A stretch of DNA of 64,000 nt from Candidatus Accumulibacter conexus (GTDB lineage: Bacteria; Pseudomonadota; Gammaproteobacteria; Burkholderiales; Rhodocyclaceae), in assembly GCA_017592775.1 (NCBI GenBank), contig JAGFNJ010000015.1, forward strand, positions 1-64,000, read 5' to 3'. How positions within the stretch are numbered: position 1 is the first letter of the stretch; each line of letters starts with the position of its first letter. The notes under the pieces were generated by a model, which was not told where the DNA came from, did no database searches, and saw only the letters and a program-made list of their open reading frames with translations. Both the position numbers and the translations under genes were made by a program. Shown one piece after another: positions 42,988 to 58,306 of the stretch.

Positions 42988-44101
42988 ACTGGCGCCGTAC
43001 GCGGTCAGCGAGGCCAACTCTCGCGGCCGGCGGCATGCGGACTCGCAGCCGGTCCAGCGCACCGAATTCCAGCGCGACCGCGATCGCATCGTACACTCGA
43101 CCGCTTTCCGGCGTCTCGAGTACAAGACGCAGGTGTTCGTCAATCACGAGGGCGATCTTTTTCGCACCCGCCTGACCCATAGCCTGGAAGTGGCGCAGAT
43201 CGCCCGCGGCATCGCGCGCGCGCTACGGCTCAATGAAGATCTCGTCGAAGCGATCTCCCTGGCACACGATCTCGGTCATACCCCGTTCGGTCATGCCGGA
43301 CAGGAGGCGCTCAACGCATGCATGCGCGACCACGGCGGCTTCGAACACAATCTGCAGAGCCTGCGGACGGTCGACCTGCTCGAGGAGCGTTACGCGGCGT
43401 TTGACGGTCTCAACCTGTGTTTCGAGACGCGAGAGGGGATTGTCAAGCATTGTTCCCTCACCGACGCGCGTCGTCTCGGCGATCTCGGCGAGCGCTTCCT
43501 GACTCGCACGCAGCCGTCGCTCGAAGCGCAAATCTGCAACCTGGCCGACGAAATCGCCTACAACAACCACGACCTCGATGACGGACTGCGCGCCGGCCTG
43601 ATCACCCTCGAGCAACTGGACGAGGTGCCCCTCTTCGCCGAGCACGTTGCCGACGTCCGCGGGCAGTATCCGGGTATCGGCGGGCGCCGCCTGATCCACG
43701 AGACAATCCGGCGGATGATCAATGCCCTGGTCTGTGATCTGATCGCGACCACCGCCAGCAACATCGCCCGACTACAGCCGGAGGACATCGCCGCCGTGCG
43801 GCGTGCGCCAGCGCTGGTTGCATTCTCCGAAAAACTTGGTGAAGCGCAGCACGACATGAAGCGCTTCCTGCGTACGCAGCTCTATGAGCATTTCCAGGTC
43901 CGGCGAATGGCCAACAAGGCGCGGCGCATCGTCAGCGAGCTTTTCTGCGCCTTCACCGCGGACGTCCGCCTGCTGCCGCCGCAATACCAAGCCCCGGCAG
44001 CTGCCGACCGGGCACGCAGGGTCGCCGACTACATCGCCGGGATGACCGATCGCTACGCCATTCGCGAGCACCGGCGACTGTTTGCTGTCGGCGAAGGCTG
44101 A
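42980..44101 (+). CDS. dgt: dGTPase-like HD-domain triphosphohydrolase
   Basis: A 373-residue dNTP triphosphohydrolase of the Dgt type. N-terminal [28 protein letters not shown] is the family start. HD metal residues lie in [12 protein letters not shown] and [14 protein letters not shown], with a further Asp in [16 protein letters not shown]. It regulates dNTP pools. It overlaps aroB, the usual betaproteobacterial arrangement. Confidence 0.93.
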   Translation: MPELAPYAVSEANSRGRRHADSQPVQRTEFQRDRDRIVHSTAFRRLEYKTQVFVNHEGDLFRTRLTHSLEVAQIARGIARALRLNEDLVEAISLAHDLGHTPFGHAGQEALNACMRDHGGFEHNLQSLRTVDLLEERYAAFDGLNLCFETREGIVKHCSLTDARRLGDLGERFLTRTQPSLEAQICNLADEIAYNNHDLDDGLRAGLITLEQLDEVPLFAEHVADVRGQYPGIGGRRLIHETIRRMINALVCDLIATTASNIARLQPEDIAAVRRAPALVAFSEKLGEAQHDMKRFLRTQLYEHFQVRRMANKARRIVSELFCAFTADVRLLPPQYQAPAAADRARRVADYIAGMTDRYAIREHRRLFAVGEG

Positions 44102-44146
44102 CCCGGCCGGGGCCGCCGAAGCGCAAGCCGACCGCGGAACCGCCTC

Positions 44147-44608
44147 TCAGGGCGCGGGCCAGTCCTTGATGTAGGCCTTGAGCAGCTTGTTCTCCATGTT
44201 CCTCTCTTCGAGCACCGCCTTGGCAACGTCGTGAAAGGAAACGATGCCGACGATGGTGTCTTCCTCCATCACCGGCACGTAGCGCGTGTGGCTATCCACC
44301 ATCATGCGCCGCAGTTCGTCGACATCCATGTCCGGATGGGCCGTCGGTGGATTGTGGTCCATGGCCTCAACGACGAGGATCTCGGCGATCGGCGGCGTCG
44401 GGCCGACCCGTCGTTCGGTCTGACGCTTGGCGAGAATCAGGAGCACTTCGCGGAAGGTCAGCATGCCGGCCAGCTTGCCACCGTCCATGACGATCACCGA
44501 GCCGATGTCGTTGTCAGCCATCATGATGACTGCTTCAGAAAGTGGCGAGTCCGGATGCACGGCAAAAAGAGCGGAATCCTTGACCTGCAGAACTTCTTTT
44601 ACCTCCAT
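44147..44608 (-). CDS. CBS-domain pair protein
   Basis: A 153-residue protein made almost only of two CBS domains (FAVHPDSPLSEAVIMMADND and PPTAHPDMDVDELRRMMVDS), which usually bind adenosine nucleotides. Start M at 44608 is preceded by GAGGGGG at good distance; the frame runs to 44680 without similarity. Partner unknown. It is convergent with dgt and lies downstream of pntB, past a terminator. Confidence 0.85.
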   Translation of the reverse strand: MEVKEVLQVKDSALFAVHPDSPLSEAVIMMADNDIGSVIVMDGGKLAGMLTFREVLLILAKRQTERRVGPTPPIAEILVVEAMDHNPPTAHPDMDVDELRRMMVDSHTRYVPVMEEDTIVGIVSFHDVAKAVLEERNMENKLLKAYIKDWPAP

Positions 44609-44830
44609 GATACCCCCTCGATAAAGGATGGCTGGTTGCGGCGCCAGTTCATGTTCCGATTTGATTTTACCAGATGTCAAACGACATCCGGCAATACGGA
44701 TACGGTTGGATGGTTGCGACCGCCGGCCGCCGCGCGCGCACTTAGCCCAGCGCGAACCGGTGCCCGTCGCAGGCCGGCAGCCCTACCGCCGCACGCCCAC
44801 GGACGCTGCCGCCGTCAGGCCACGCCAGAA

Positions 44831-44860
44831 GGACGACGCCCGCGGAAGCGGGCGTCGTCC
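44831..44860 (-). terminator. Terminator-like hairpin after pntB
   Basis: A perfect 13-bp inverted repeat with a 4-base loop, 31 bp after the pntB stop on its strand. The following tract TTCT is short, so termination may be moderate. Confidence 0.7.
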
Positions 44861-44890
44861 CTGTCAGCCACCGGTTCGGACGACGGCGGC

Positions 44891-46309
44891 TCAGCTCTTC
44901 AGGGACGCCAGGACTTCATCGAGCATCTTCTTCGCGTCACCGAAGAGCATGCGATTGTTATCCTTGTAGAAGAGCGGGTTATCGACACCGGCATAGCCCG
45001 AAGCCATGCTGCGTTTCATGACGATCGAGGTCTTGGCCTTCCAGACCTCGAGCACCGGCATGCCGGCGATCGGGCTGTTCGGGTCGTCCTGCGCCCCCGG
45101 GTTGACGATGTCGTTGGCGCCGATGATCATCGCGACGTCAGTCTGCGGGAAATCGTCGTTGAGTTCGTCCATCTCCTGAACGATGTCATAGGGCACCTTG
45201 GCCTCCGCCAGCAGCACGTTCATGTGTCCCGGCATGCGCCCCGCCACCGGGTGGATGCCAAAGCGGACATTGACGCCCTTCTCGCGCAGCAGCCTGGTGA
45301 TCTCGTAGACCGTGTGCTGCGCCTGCGCCACCGCCATGCCGTAACCGGGAACGATGATGACGTTCCTGGCTTCGCGCAGCAATTCGGCCGTATCCGGGGC
45401 GGTGATCGCAACCACCTCACCGGCCGGCTGGGCTCCGGCTGCCGCCGGCGTACCGCCGGTCGTACCGAAGCCGCCAGCAATGACGCTGATGAAGTGACGG
45501 TTCATTGCCGCACACATGATGTACGAGAGAATCGCGCCGCTCGAACCGACGAGCGCGCCGGTGACGATCAGCAGGTCGTTGGAGAGCATGAAACCGGTTG
45601 CTGCGGCGGCCCAGCCAGAGTAGCTGTTGAGCATCGAGACGACGACCGGCATGTCGGCGCCACCGATTGCCATCACCATGTGGATGCCGAAGAGCAGCGC
45701 GATGACGGTCATCACCACCAGCGGCAGCATGCCGTCGCTGACCGAGTGGGCGTTGATGAACTCGCGTCCGAACCAGATCACCACCAGCAGGCCGACCAGG
45801 TTGATCCAGTGACGCGCCGGCAGCAGCAACGGGTTGCCGGAGATCTTGCCCGACAGCTTGCCAAAGGCGATCACCGAGCCGGAGAAGGTGACGGCGCCGA
45901 TCAGGATGCCGACGTAGATCTCGATTTCGTGGATGGTCTTCTCGGCGCCAACCATCTGCGCCGAAGCGGCCGGGTCGATGTAGTTGGCGAAACCGACCAG
46001 CATCGCCGCCAAGCCGACCAGACTGTGCATCAGCGCGACCAGCTCCGGCATCTGCGTCATCTGCACCGTGCGGGCCGCATAGACTCCGATGCCGGCACCG
46101 ACCACCATCGCGGCAATGATCCAGGCGTAACCGGCACCGCCGACACGTGGACCGAAGACCGTCGCCAGAACGGCGATGGTCATGCCGATGACGCCGTAGA
46201 GATTGCCGCGGCGAGACGTCTCGGGGTGACTCAGACCTCCAAGACAGAGGATGAAGAGGATGGTAGCACCGAGATAGGAAACGGTTGCCAGACTTTCGGA
46301 CATGATCAT
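44891..46309 (-). CDS. pntB: NAD(P) transhydrogenase subunit beta
   Basis: A 472-residue inner-membrane subunit of the proton-translocating transhydrogenase. About nine helices come first ([20 protein letters not shown] and onward). The cytosolic dIII domain at about 300-472 has NADP-binding motifs [38 protein letters not shown], and [20 protein letters not shown]. It is 6 bp from pntA and makes NADPH from NADH using the proton gradient. Confidence 0.97.
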   Translation of the reverse strand: MIMSESLATVSYLGATILFILCLGGLSHPETSRRGNLYGVIGMTIAVLATVFGPRVGGAGYAWIIAAMVVGAGIGVYAARTVQMTQMPELVALMHSLVGLAAMLVGFANYIDPAASAQMVGAEKTIHEIEIYVGILIGAVTFSGSVIAFGKLSGKISGNPLLLPARHWINLVGLLVVIWFGREFINAHSVSDGMLPLVVMTVIALLFGIHMVMAIGGADMPVVVSMLNSYSGWAAAATGFMLSNDLLIVTGALVGSSGAILSYIMCAAMNRHFISVIAGGFGTTGGTPAAAGAQPAGEVVAITAPDTAELLREARNVIIVPGYGMAVAQAQHTVYEITRLLREKGVNVRFGIHPVAGRMPGHMNVLLAEAKVPYDIVQEMDELNDDFPQTDVAMIIGANDIVNPGAQDDPNSPIAGMPVLEVWKAKTSIVMKRSMASGYAGVDNPLFYKDNNRMLFGDAKKMLDEVLASLKS

Positions 46310-46315
46310 CGTCTC

Positions 46316-47908
46316 CTATTTGCGGAACATCGCCAGCATGCGCTGGGTCACGGCGAAGCCGCCGAACATGTTGATCGTCGCCAGAACGATGGCACCGACC
46401 GCTAGCCAGCGAATCCAGTCCTCGGGACGGGCGACCCCGCCGTCCGCCAGTGGCGGGGCGATCTGTACCAGAGCACCGATGGCGATGATGCTGCTGATCG
46501 CGTTGGTGACGCTCATCAGCGGCGTGTGCAGAGCCGGCGTGACGTTCCAGACCACCATGTAGCCGACGAAGCAGGCGAGGACAAAGACCGTGAAGTGGCC
46601 GAGGAAGGCGGCCGGCGCGCCCGCACCGATGCCCCAGAAGATCAGCGCGCCGGCGGCGAAGAGGAGGCCGACGGCGGTGCTCGAGGCCGACGATCCGCCC
46701 CTGCCATGACCATGTGACTTGGCGGCTGGCTTGACGGCGGCGGCGGCGGCGGGTGCTGCTGCCGGTGCCATCGACAGCGTCGGTGCCGGCGGCGGCCAGG
46801 TGATGTTGCCCTCCTTGACGACCGTCGTGCCGCGGATGACTTCATCATCCATGTTGACGTCGATCACGCCGTCCTTGCTCTTGCACAGTTCCTCGCTCAG
46901 ACGGAAGAGATTGGTGGCGTAGAGGGTGCTCGACTGCTTCGACAGGCGACTCGGCAGATCGGCGTAACCGATGATCGTCACGCCATGCCTGACGACGACC
47001 TGGCCCGGCTCGGTGAGTTCGCAGTTGCCGCCCTGCTCGGCCGCCATGTCGACGATGATGCTGCCCGGCTTCATCGACTGCACCATTTCGGCGGTGATCA
47101 GCCGCGGTGCCGGCTTGCCCGGAATCAGCGCCGTCGTGATGATGATGTCCACGTCCTTCGCCTGCTTGGCGAAGGTTTCGCGCTGCGCCTTCTGGAAGCC
47201 TTCGCTCATCACCTTGGCGTAGCCGCCAACCCCGGAACCTTCCTCCTGATAGTCGACGGCAACGAACTCGCCGCCCATCGACTTGACCTGATCCGCCACC
47301 TCCGGGCGAGTGTCGTTGGCGCGGGCGATCGCACCCAGGCCCGAGGCGGCACCGATTGCCGCCAGGCCGGCGACACCGGCACCGATGACGAACACCTTGG
47401 CGGGCGGCACCTTGCCGGCGGCAGTGATCTGGCCCGTGAAGAAACGGCCGAAATGATGGGCCGCCTCGATCACCGCCCGGTAACCGGCGATGTTGGCCAT
47501 CGAACTGAGGGCATCCAGCTTCTGCGCCCGCGAAATGCGCGGCACGCTGTCCATCGCCAGCACCGTCGCCTTGCGCGCCGCCAATTGCTGCAGCAGTTCG
47601 GGATTCTGCGCCGGCCAGATGAAGCTGACCAGCGTGCCGCCTTCACGCAGCAGTCCGACCTCTTCGATCGACGGGCCACGGACCTTGAAGACGATGTCCG
47701 ACGACGACCAGAGGCTGGCCGCATCGGCGACGATTTCCGCACCAGCGGCGCGGTAGGCCTCGTCGGAAATGTTCGCCAAATCACCGGCGCCGGATTCGAC
47801 GGCAACGGTGAAACCCAGCTTGATCAGCTTCTCGACGACTTCGGGTACGGTCGCGACCCGTTTTTCCCCCGGTGCCGTTTCCCTCGGCACCCCGATTTTC
47901 ATTGGCAT
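46316..47908 (-). CDS. pntA: NAD(P) transhydrogenase subunit alpha
   Basis: A 530-residue subunit joining the NAD-binding dI domain (about 1-375) to a C-terminal four-helix membrane segment (about 425-530), as in E. coli PntA rather than the split form. NAD motif [22 protein letters not shown], plus [15 protein letters not shown]. The linker (about 385-420) is Ala/Pro-rich with a His/Gly patch. SD GGAGG lies 5 bp before the ATG at 47908. Confidence 0.97.
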   Translation of the reverse strand: MPMKIGVPRETAPGEKRVATVPEVVEKLIKLGFTVAVESGAGDLANISDEAYRAAGAEIVADAASLWSSSDIVFKVRGPSIEEVGLLREGGTLVSFIWPAQNPELLQQLAARKATVLAMDSVPRISRAQKLDALSSMANIAGYRAVIEAAHHFGRFFTGQITAAGKVPPAKVFVIGAGVAGLAAIGAASGLGAIARANDTRPEVADQVKSMGGEFVAVDYQEEGSGVGGYAKVMSEGFQKAQRETFAKQAKDVDIIITTALIPGKPAPRLITAEMVQSMKPGSIIVDMAAEQGGNCELTEPGQVVVRHGVTIIGYADLPSRLSKQSSTLYATNLFRLSEELCKSKDGVIDVNMDDEVIRGTTVVKEGNITWPPPAPTLSMAPAAAPAAAAAVKPAAKSHGHGRGGSSASSTAVGLLFAAGALIFWGIGAGAPAAFLGHFTVFVLACFVGYMVVWNVTPALHTPLMSVTNAISSIIAIGALVQIAPPLADGGVARPEDWIRWLAVGAIVLATINMFGGFAVTQRMLAMFRK

Positions 47909-48468
47909 TCAGTCCTCCATTGCTCGTTGCTCGTTCTGCGAGTCCTCATGTTCAACAAGACCAGTCCGCAGCCTGCCCGCCTGGTCCCCCAAAAAAGCCA
48001 CTTCCTTCTTGTCGACAACTGCCGCGGCTCGACGCCCCACCCTGTTCCTGCCACTGGCCGCGACTGCCGGCTCGCTGTCCTCACCTGTCGCGAGGACGGC
48101 GACCTGTCATTGGCGTACGCATGCCAGCTTACCACAAGCGTAAACCCGAATTTACCATGGCGACAGCGCCGGATAGCCGAGTTCTCCCGCCGGGCAGAGT
48201 GATCGGCGCTCGCATCGCGGTCGGATCGCTCCGCTCTCGTGCGCGCGAGGCGGCGAGCCGTGCACCGAGGGAGCCGCGGAAACACCGCCCGTCCAGCCGC
48301 CAACGGTTGCGCGTCGGCCTTCGCGGGCGGCTGACAGGCCACCCGCTTCGAGCCCCACGAGACTGCGGCACGCATCTTGCTTCGTCCGGTGTCTGACTGC
48401 CCGGGCCTCGCAGTTCGCCGCTGACATCACGGTGAATGCCCCGTCCCGGTGCAGACGCGGTGCCAGCG
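47909..48468. other. Long noncoding region between pntA and gltB
   Basis: No protein family, tRNA or known riboswitch was recognised in the open frames of this 560-bp stretch. It should contain the pnt promoter on the minus strand, but no clear consensus was found. Confidence 0.4.
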
Positions 48469-48485
48469 TGCACCCTCTTGGTGCA
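48469..48485 (+). promoter_or_regulatory. Candidate NtrC-binding site upstream of gltBD
   Basis: A perfect 6-bp dyad, TGCACC-N5-GGTGCA, matching the NtrC consensus. Its centre is about 54 bp upstream of the predicted start of the sigma70 promoter at 48496-48524. No -24/-12 sigma54 promoter was found downstream, so repression or indirect activation is possible. Confidence 0.55.
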
Positions 48486-48495
48486 GTGCAGCATC

Positions 48496-48524
48496 TTGTC
48501 TCGGCAGGGCTTTCCGGGTATAGT
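48496..48524 (+). promoter_or_regulatory. Sigma70 promoter of gltBD
   Basis: TTGTCT (48496-48501), 17-bp spacer, TATAGT (48519-48524). It gives an mRNA leader of about 100 bases before gltB. Confidence 0.6.
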
Positions 48525-48632
48525 CGCGGGTCGCGCGGCGTGGCCCGGTCGGCCGCGTCGTACCCGAGATGACGGCTTTTGCGAGCACGGTCGTTTTGCG
48601 TGCCGTCCCAGTTTTTTGAGGATTCAAAAGTG

Positions 48633-53306
<4,674 letters not shown>

Positions 53307-53308
53307 AA

Positions 53309-54751
53309 ATGGGCAAGCCGACAGGATTCATCGAGTACCAGCGTCTGGCGGAAGCCTCCGAACCGGTCGCTTCGCGCCTCAAGCACTACCGCGAGTTCGT
53401 CCTCACTCTGACGGACGAACAGGCCAGCCTGCAGGGTGCGCGCTGCATGGATTGCGGCATTCCGTTCTGCAACACCGGATGTCCGGTCAACAACATCATT
53501 CCCGACTGGAACGATCTCGTGTACCGCGGCAACTGGCAGCAGGCTCTGGCGATCCTGCATTCAACCAACAACTTCCCGGAATTCACCGGCCGCATCTGCC
53601 CGGCACCGTGTGAAGCGGCCTGCACGCTGAACATCAATACGGATGCGGTGGGAATCAAGTCGATCGAGCATGCGATCGCCGACAAGGGCTGGCAACAGGG
53701 GTGGATCGTGCCGCAACCGCCAGCGCAGAAGACGGGCAGGAAGGTCGCCATCGTCGGCTCCGGTCCGGCCGGGCTGGCAGCGGCACAGCAACTGGCGCGT
53801 GCTGGCCATGCCGTCGTCGTGTTCGAGAAGAGCGACCGGATCGGCGGCCTGCTGCGCTATGGTATCCCCGATTTCAAGCTGGAGAAGTCGCACATCGACC
53901 GCCGCGTCGAACAGATGCAGGCGGAAGGCGTCGAGTTCCGCGTCAGCCAGGAGGTTGGCGGCAGCGGGCCGGGCGCAGTGGCGGCAGCACAGCTGCTGGC
54001 CGACTTCGATGCAGTCATCGTCGCCGGTGGCGCCGAGTCGCCGCGTGATCTGCCGGTACCGGGGCGCGAGCTCGATGGCGTGCACTTCGCGATGGAGTTC
54101 CTGCCGCAGCAGAACAGGGTGAACGCCGGTGATCGTCTGCCGACGCAGATCACCGCCACCGGCAAGCGGGTCGTCGTCATCGGCGGTGGCGATACCGGCT
54201 CCGACTGCGTCGGTACCAGCAATCGTCAGGGAGCACTGTCGGTCACCCAGTTCGAAGTGATGCCGCAGCCCCCCGAGCAGGAGGACAAGAGCCTGACCTG
54301 GCCTTACTGGCCGATGAAGCTGCGCACGTCGTCGTCACACGAGGAAGGCTGCGCGCGCGACTTCGCCGTGTCGACCACGCAGTTCCTTGGCGAGGGCGGC
54401 AAAGTCAGGGCGCTGCGAGTGGCGCGCGTCGAATGGCGCGGCGGGCGGATGACCGAGGTCCCGGGCAGCGAGAGCGAGATTGCCGCCGACCTCGTCCTGC
54501 TCGCCATGGGTTTCGTGTCGCCGCTGCGGCAGGGGTTGCTGGAGCAACTGGCGGTCGAACTCGATGCACGCGGCAACGTCCGCGCCACTACCGACGGCGC
54601 GGGCTGCTACGCGACCAGCGTCGCCAAGGTGTTTGCGGCGGGTGACATGCGGCGCGGGCAGTCGCTGGTCGTCTGGGCGATCCGTGAGGGCCGGCAGTGC
54701 GCACGCGAGGTCGACGCCTTCCTGATGGGGCGTTCGGACCTGCCGCGCTGA
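53309..54751 (+). CDS. gltD: Glutamate synthase small subunit
   Basis: A 480-residue NADPH-oxidising beta subunit. Fe-S cysteines are in [17 protein letters not shown] and [12 protein letters not shown] motif [22 protein letters not shown] and NADPH motif [16 protein letters not shown] are intact, with a C-terminal [21 protein letters not shown] segment. It starts 2 bp after gltB, so expression is coupled. Confidence 0.97.
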   Translation: MGKPTGFIEYQRLAEASEPVASRLKHYREFVLTLTDEQASLQGARCMDCGIPFCNTGCPVNNIIPDWNDLVYRGNWQQALAILHSTNNFPEFTGRICPAPCEAACTLNINTDAVGIKSIEHAIADKGWQQGWIVPQPPAQKTGRKVAIVGSGPAGLAAAQQLARAGHAVVVFEKSDRIGGLLRYGIPDFKLEKSHIDRRVEQMQAEGVEFRVSQEVGGSGPGAVAAAQLLADFDAVIVAGGAESPRDLPVPGRELDGVHFAMEFLPQQNRVNAGDRLPTQITATGKRVVVIGGGDTGSDCVGTSNRQGALSVTQFEVMPQPPEQEDKSLTWPYWPMKLRTSSSHEEGCARDFAVSTTQFLGEGGKVRALRVARVEWRGGRMTEVPGSESEIAADLVLLAMGFVSPLRQGLLEQLAVELDARGNVRATTDGAGCYATSVAKVFAAGDMRRGQSLVVWAIREGRQCAREVDAFLMGRSDLPR

Positions 54752-55073
54752 AACTTCCCGGCGCAGCGCCGGCGCGACGCTGCCCGTGGAGGCAGCTTCC
54801 AGCGTATACTGTTTCTCCCTGTTGCACGCGGGCAAGCATCGCGTTCGCTTCTCGCCTGCGCGCACCGTTCGGCGCCATCCGCGGTCGAGCGTGACATTGT
54901 TGTGCCAAGCTCGAGACAGGATCTGGAACAATGCGTTGCAACAACGTGGTCGCTGGTGCCGACGCCCGTCGCGCGCTGCCGGATTCTCAGCATCGGCAAG
55001 CCGTTGCCGCCGGCCTCGACTGCCGGCAAGCGCAACCAGGACCCATCGTAGCGTCTGATCAGGTTTCCGCAAA
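54752..55073 (+). other. gltD-glmU intergenic region
   Basis: No gene recognised. A weak 6-bp stem (54758-54772) follows gltD. A TATACT hexamer at 54805-54810 is a possible -10 box, about 260 bp before glmU. Confidence 0.35.
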
Positions 55074-56432
55074 ATGAACATCGTCATTCTCGCCGCCGGG
55101 CAGGGCAAGCGCATGCACTCCAATCTGCCGAAGGTCCTGCATCCGGTGGCCGGCAAGGCGCTCGTGTCGCACGTCATCGACACCGCGCGCAGTCTTGCGC
55201 CGGAGAGGATCTGCATCGTGTACGGCCACGGCGGCGAGGCCGTGCGTGCCGCCGTCGCGGCGCCCGATCTGCTCTGGGCGCTGCAGGAGCCGCAGTTGGG
55301 GACGGGGCACGCGCTGATGCAGGCGTTGCCGCATCTGTCCGCTGCCGGAACGACGCTGGTGCTCTATGGCGACGTGCCGCTGACCCGCGCGGAAACGCTG
55401 CAACGACTGCTGCATGCGGCACGTGACTCACTGGCAGTGCTCACCGTCGAACTGGCCGACGCGACCGGCTATGGCCGGATCGTCCGCAACGCTGCCGGCG
55501 AAGTGGCGCGCATCGTCGAACAGAAGGATGCATCGCCGCAGGAGCGCACGATCCGCGAGATCAACACCGGCATCATGGCCCTGCCGACAGCGCGCCTCGC
55601 CGAGTGGCTTGGCCGCCTGTCGAACGACAATGCGCAACGCGAGTACTACCTGACCGACATCGTCGGCATGGCGGTTGCCGCTGGTCTGCCGGTGCGTACC
55701 GCCCACCCGCAGTCGGCGGCGGAGGTGCTCGGGGTGAACAGCAAGGTGCAGCTCGCCGAGCTCGAGCGCGTCGCGCAGCGGCGCATCGCCGATCAGTTGC
55801 TCGAGCAGGGAGTCCGCCTGGCAGACCCGGCGCGAATCGACGTGCGCGGCGAACTCACCTGCGGCCGTGACGTGTTCATCGACATCAACTGCGTCTTCGA
55901 GGGCCGGGTCGTTCTTGACGAGGCCGTCGAAATCGGCCCCTCATGCGTGCTGAAGAATGCGCGCATCGGTTCCGGCGCGCGTCTCGCCGCCTTCAGCCAC
56001 ATCGAGGACGCGGTCGTCGGACCGGACGGGGTGATCGGGCCCTTTGCCCGCCTGCGCCCCGGAACGGAGCTTGGCGCGGGCGTTCATGTCGGCAATTTCG
56101 TCGAACTGAAGAACAGCCGTTTTGCCGCCCAGTCGAAGGCCAACCACTTGGCCTACGTGGGTGATGCCATCGTCGGCAGTCGCGTCAACATCGGTGCCGG
56201 CACCATCACCTGCAACTACGACGGTGCCAACAAGTTCCAGACGGTGATCGAGGACGACGCCTTCATCGGTTCCGACACGCAGTTGGTGGCGCCAGTGACG
56301 GTTGGTCGTGGTGCAACCCTCGGCGCCGGAACGACGCTGACCCGCGATGCCCCGCCGGACACGCTGACCCTCTCGCGTGCCCGGCAAACCTCCATAGCGG
56401 GCTGGAAACGGCCCCAGAAAATGAAGAAGTGA
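55074..56432 (+). CDS. glmU: Bifunctional GlmU uridyltransferase/acetyltransferase
   Basis: A 452-residue enzyme making UDP-GlcNAc from glucosamine-1-phosphate. The N-terminal pyrophosphorylase domain has [20 protein letters not shown] and LYGDVPLT; the C-terminal left-handed beta-helix has [22 protein letters not shown] and the [16 protein letters not shown] acetyl-CoA region. glmS follows 7 bp later, so two steps of the same pathway are co-transcribed. Confidence 0.97.
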   Translation: MNIVILAAGQGKRMHSNLPKVLHPVAGKALVSHVIDTARSLAPERICIVYGHGGEAVRAAVAAPDLLWALQEPQLGTGHALMQALPHLSAAGTTLVLYGDVPLTRAETLQRLLHAARDSLAVLTVELADATGYGRIVRNAAGEVARIVEQKDASPQERTIREINTGIMALPTARLAEWLGRLSNDNAQREYYLTDIVGMAVAAGLPVRTAHPQSAAEVLGVNSKVQLAELERVAQRRIADQLLEQGVRLADPARIDVRGELTCGRDVFIDINCVFEGRVVLDEAVEIGPSCVLKNARIGSGARLAAFSHIEDAVVGPDGVIGPFARLRPGTELGAGVHVGNFVELKNSRFAAQSKANHLAYVGDAIVGSRVNIGAGTITCNYDGANKFQTVIEDDAFIGSDTQLVAPVTVGRGATLGAGTTLTRDAPPDTLTLSRARQTSIAGWKRPQKMKK

Positions 56433-56439
56433 CCTGACC

Positions 56440-58269
56440 ATGTGTGGCATCGTTGCCGCGGTCGCTGACCGCAATATCGTTCCCGTTCTCCTCGAAGGCC
56501 TGCGCAAGCTCGAATACCGCGGCTACGACTCGGCCGGTCTCGCCCTGATCGACGACAGCGGCCTGCACCGGTTGCGTGCGGTCGGCCGTGTTGCCGAACT
56601 GACGGCGCAGGTTGATGAAACCCATGCTGCGGGCAGCACCGGCATCGCGCACACGCGCTGGGCAACACACGGCGTGCCGTGCGAACGAAACGCCCATCCG
56701 CACATCTCCGGCGGGCTGGCCGTGGTCCACAACGGGATCATCGAGAACCACGAGTCACTGCGTGCCCGTCTCAAGGCTCTCGGCTACGTTTTCACGTCCG
56801 ACACCGATACCGAAGTGGTCGCGCACCTGATTGCGCATGAGCTGAAGACCGACAGCGATCTTCTCGCTGCCGTCCGGCGGGCGGTTGCGCAACTGCAGGG
56901 CGCCTACGCGATCGCCGTCCTGCGCGAGGCAGACGCGAGCCGGCTGGTCGTTGCGCGTGAAGGCGCACCGCTCCTGCTTGGTCTGGGTGACGACGGATTC
57001 TACGCTGCCTCCGATGCGTCGGCTCTGGTACAGGTCACGCGCCGGATGGTATACCTCGAGAACGGCGACTGTGCCGAGCTGCGGCGCGACGGCTACCGCA
57101 TTGCCCGCGTTGACGGCACCCCAGTCGAGCGGCCGGAGAGCGAATCGAACCTGTCGGCAGAGGCGATCGAACTGGGCAACTACCGCCACTACATGCAGAA
57201 GGAAATCTTCGAGCAGCCGGTGGCGCTGGCAAACACCCTCGAAATGCTCGGTGCCGCGCGCAGCATCCAGCCGGGCATCTTCGGCGCCGAGAGTGAAGAC
57301 TTGCTGCGGGGTGTGCGGCAGGTGCTGATCATCGCCTGCGGCACCAGTTACCATGCCGGCCTCGTGGCGCGTTACTGGCTGGAATCGATCGCCGGTGTCG
57401 CCTGCTCGGTCGAAGTGGCGAGCGAGTACCGCTATCGCGACTCGGTGCCCGACCCACACACCCTCGTCGTCACCATTTCACAATCCGGTGAAACCGCTGA
57501 CACGCTCGCCGCGCTGCAGCACGCCAAGTCGCTCGGCATGAGCCGTACGCTGTGCATCTGCAACGTGCCCGAGTCATCGCTGGTGCGCGAGAACAGCCTG
57601 CGCTTCATCACACGCGCCGGTCCGGAGATTGGCGTTGCGTCGACCAAGGCTTTCACCACCCAGCTCGCCGCCCTCTATCTGCTGACGCTCGTGCTGGCCA
57701 AGATTCGCGATCGGCTCGACACCGAGCAGGAGGCAATCGAACTGCTCGCCATGCGACACCTGCCGATGGCCGTCAGCATGATCCTCGAACTGGAGCCACA
57801 GATCCGTGAGTGGGCGGAGTGTTTTTCGATGAAGCACCATGCCCTGTTCCTCGGCCGCGGCCGGCACTATCCGATCGCCATGGAGGGTGCGCTGAAGCTG
57901 AAGGAAATCTCCTACATTCATGCTGAAGCCTATCCGGCCGGTGAACTGAAGCATGGTCCACTGGCGCTGGTCGATCGCGACATGCCGGTGATTGCCGTGG
58001 CGCCCAACGACGCCCTGCTGGAGAAGCTCAAGTCGAATCTGCAGGAAGTGCGGGCCCGCGGTGGCGAACTCTGGGTGTTCGCCGATGCCGACAGCGAAAT
58101 GAAGGAGTCGGACGGGATTCACGTGCTGCACCTGCCGGAGCACTACGGTGCCCTGTCGGCGCTGCTGCACGTCGTACCGCTGCAGCTGCTGGCCTATCAT
58201 GTCGCGCTGGTGCGCGGCACGGACGTCGACAAGCCGCGCAATCTGGCGAAGTCGGTGACGGTCGAGTGA
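56440..58269 (+). CDS. glmS: Glucosamine-6-phosphate synthase
   Basis: A 609-residue aminotransferase using glutamine and fructose-6-phosphate. N-terminal [12 protein letters not shown] exposes Cys as the glutaminase nucleophile; [12 protein letters not shown] and [18 protein letters not shown] follow. Two SIS domains ([37 protein letters not shown]) and the C-terminal [12 protein letters not shown] are complete. No glmS ribozyme-like leader is present; the gap to glmU is only 7 bp. Confidence 0.97.
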   Translation: MCGIVAAVADRNIVPVLLEGLRKLEYRGYDSAGLALIDDSGLHRLRAVGRVAELTAQVDETHAAGSTGIAHTRWATHGVPCERNAHPHISGGLAVVHNGIIENHESLRARLKALGYVFTSDTDTEVVAHLIAHELKTDSDLLAAVRRAVAQLQGAYAIAVLREADASRLVVAREGAPLLLGLGDDGFYAASDASALVQVTRRMVYLENGDCAELRRDGYRIARVDGTPVERPESESNLSAEAIELGNYRHYMQKEIFEQPVALANTLEMLGAARSIQPGIFGAESEDLLRGVRQVLIIACGTSYHAGLVARYWLESIAGVACSVEVASEYRYRDSVPDPHTLVVTISQSGETADTLAALQHAKSLGMSRTLCICNVPESSLVRENSLRFITRAGPEIGVASTKAFTTQLAALYLLTLVLAKIRDRLDTEQEAIELLAMRHLPMAVSMILELEPQIREWAECFSMKHHALFLGRGRHYPIAMEGALKLKEISYIHAEAYPAGELKHGPLALVDRDMPVIAVAPNDALLEKLKSNLQEVRARGGELWVFADADSEMKESDGIHVLHLPEHYGALSALLHVVPLQLLAYHVALVRGTDVDKPRNLAKSVTVE

Positions 58270-58306
58270 ATCAGCGATCGCGGGGCGGCTGTAGCGGCAG
58301 CGATCC

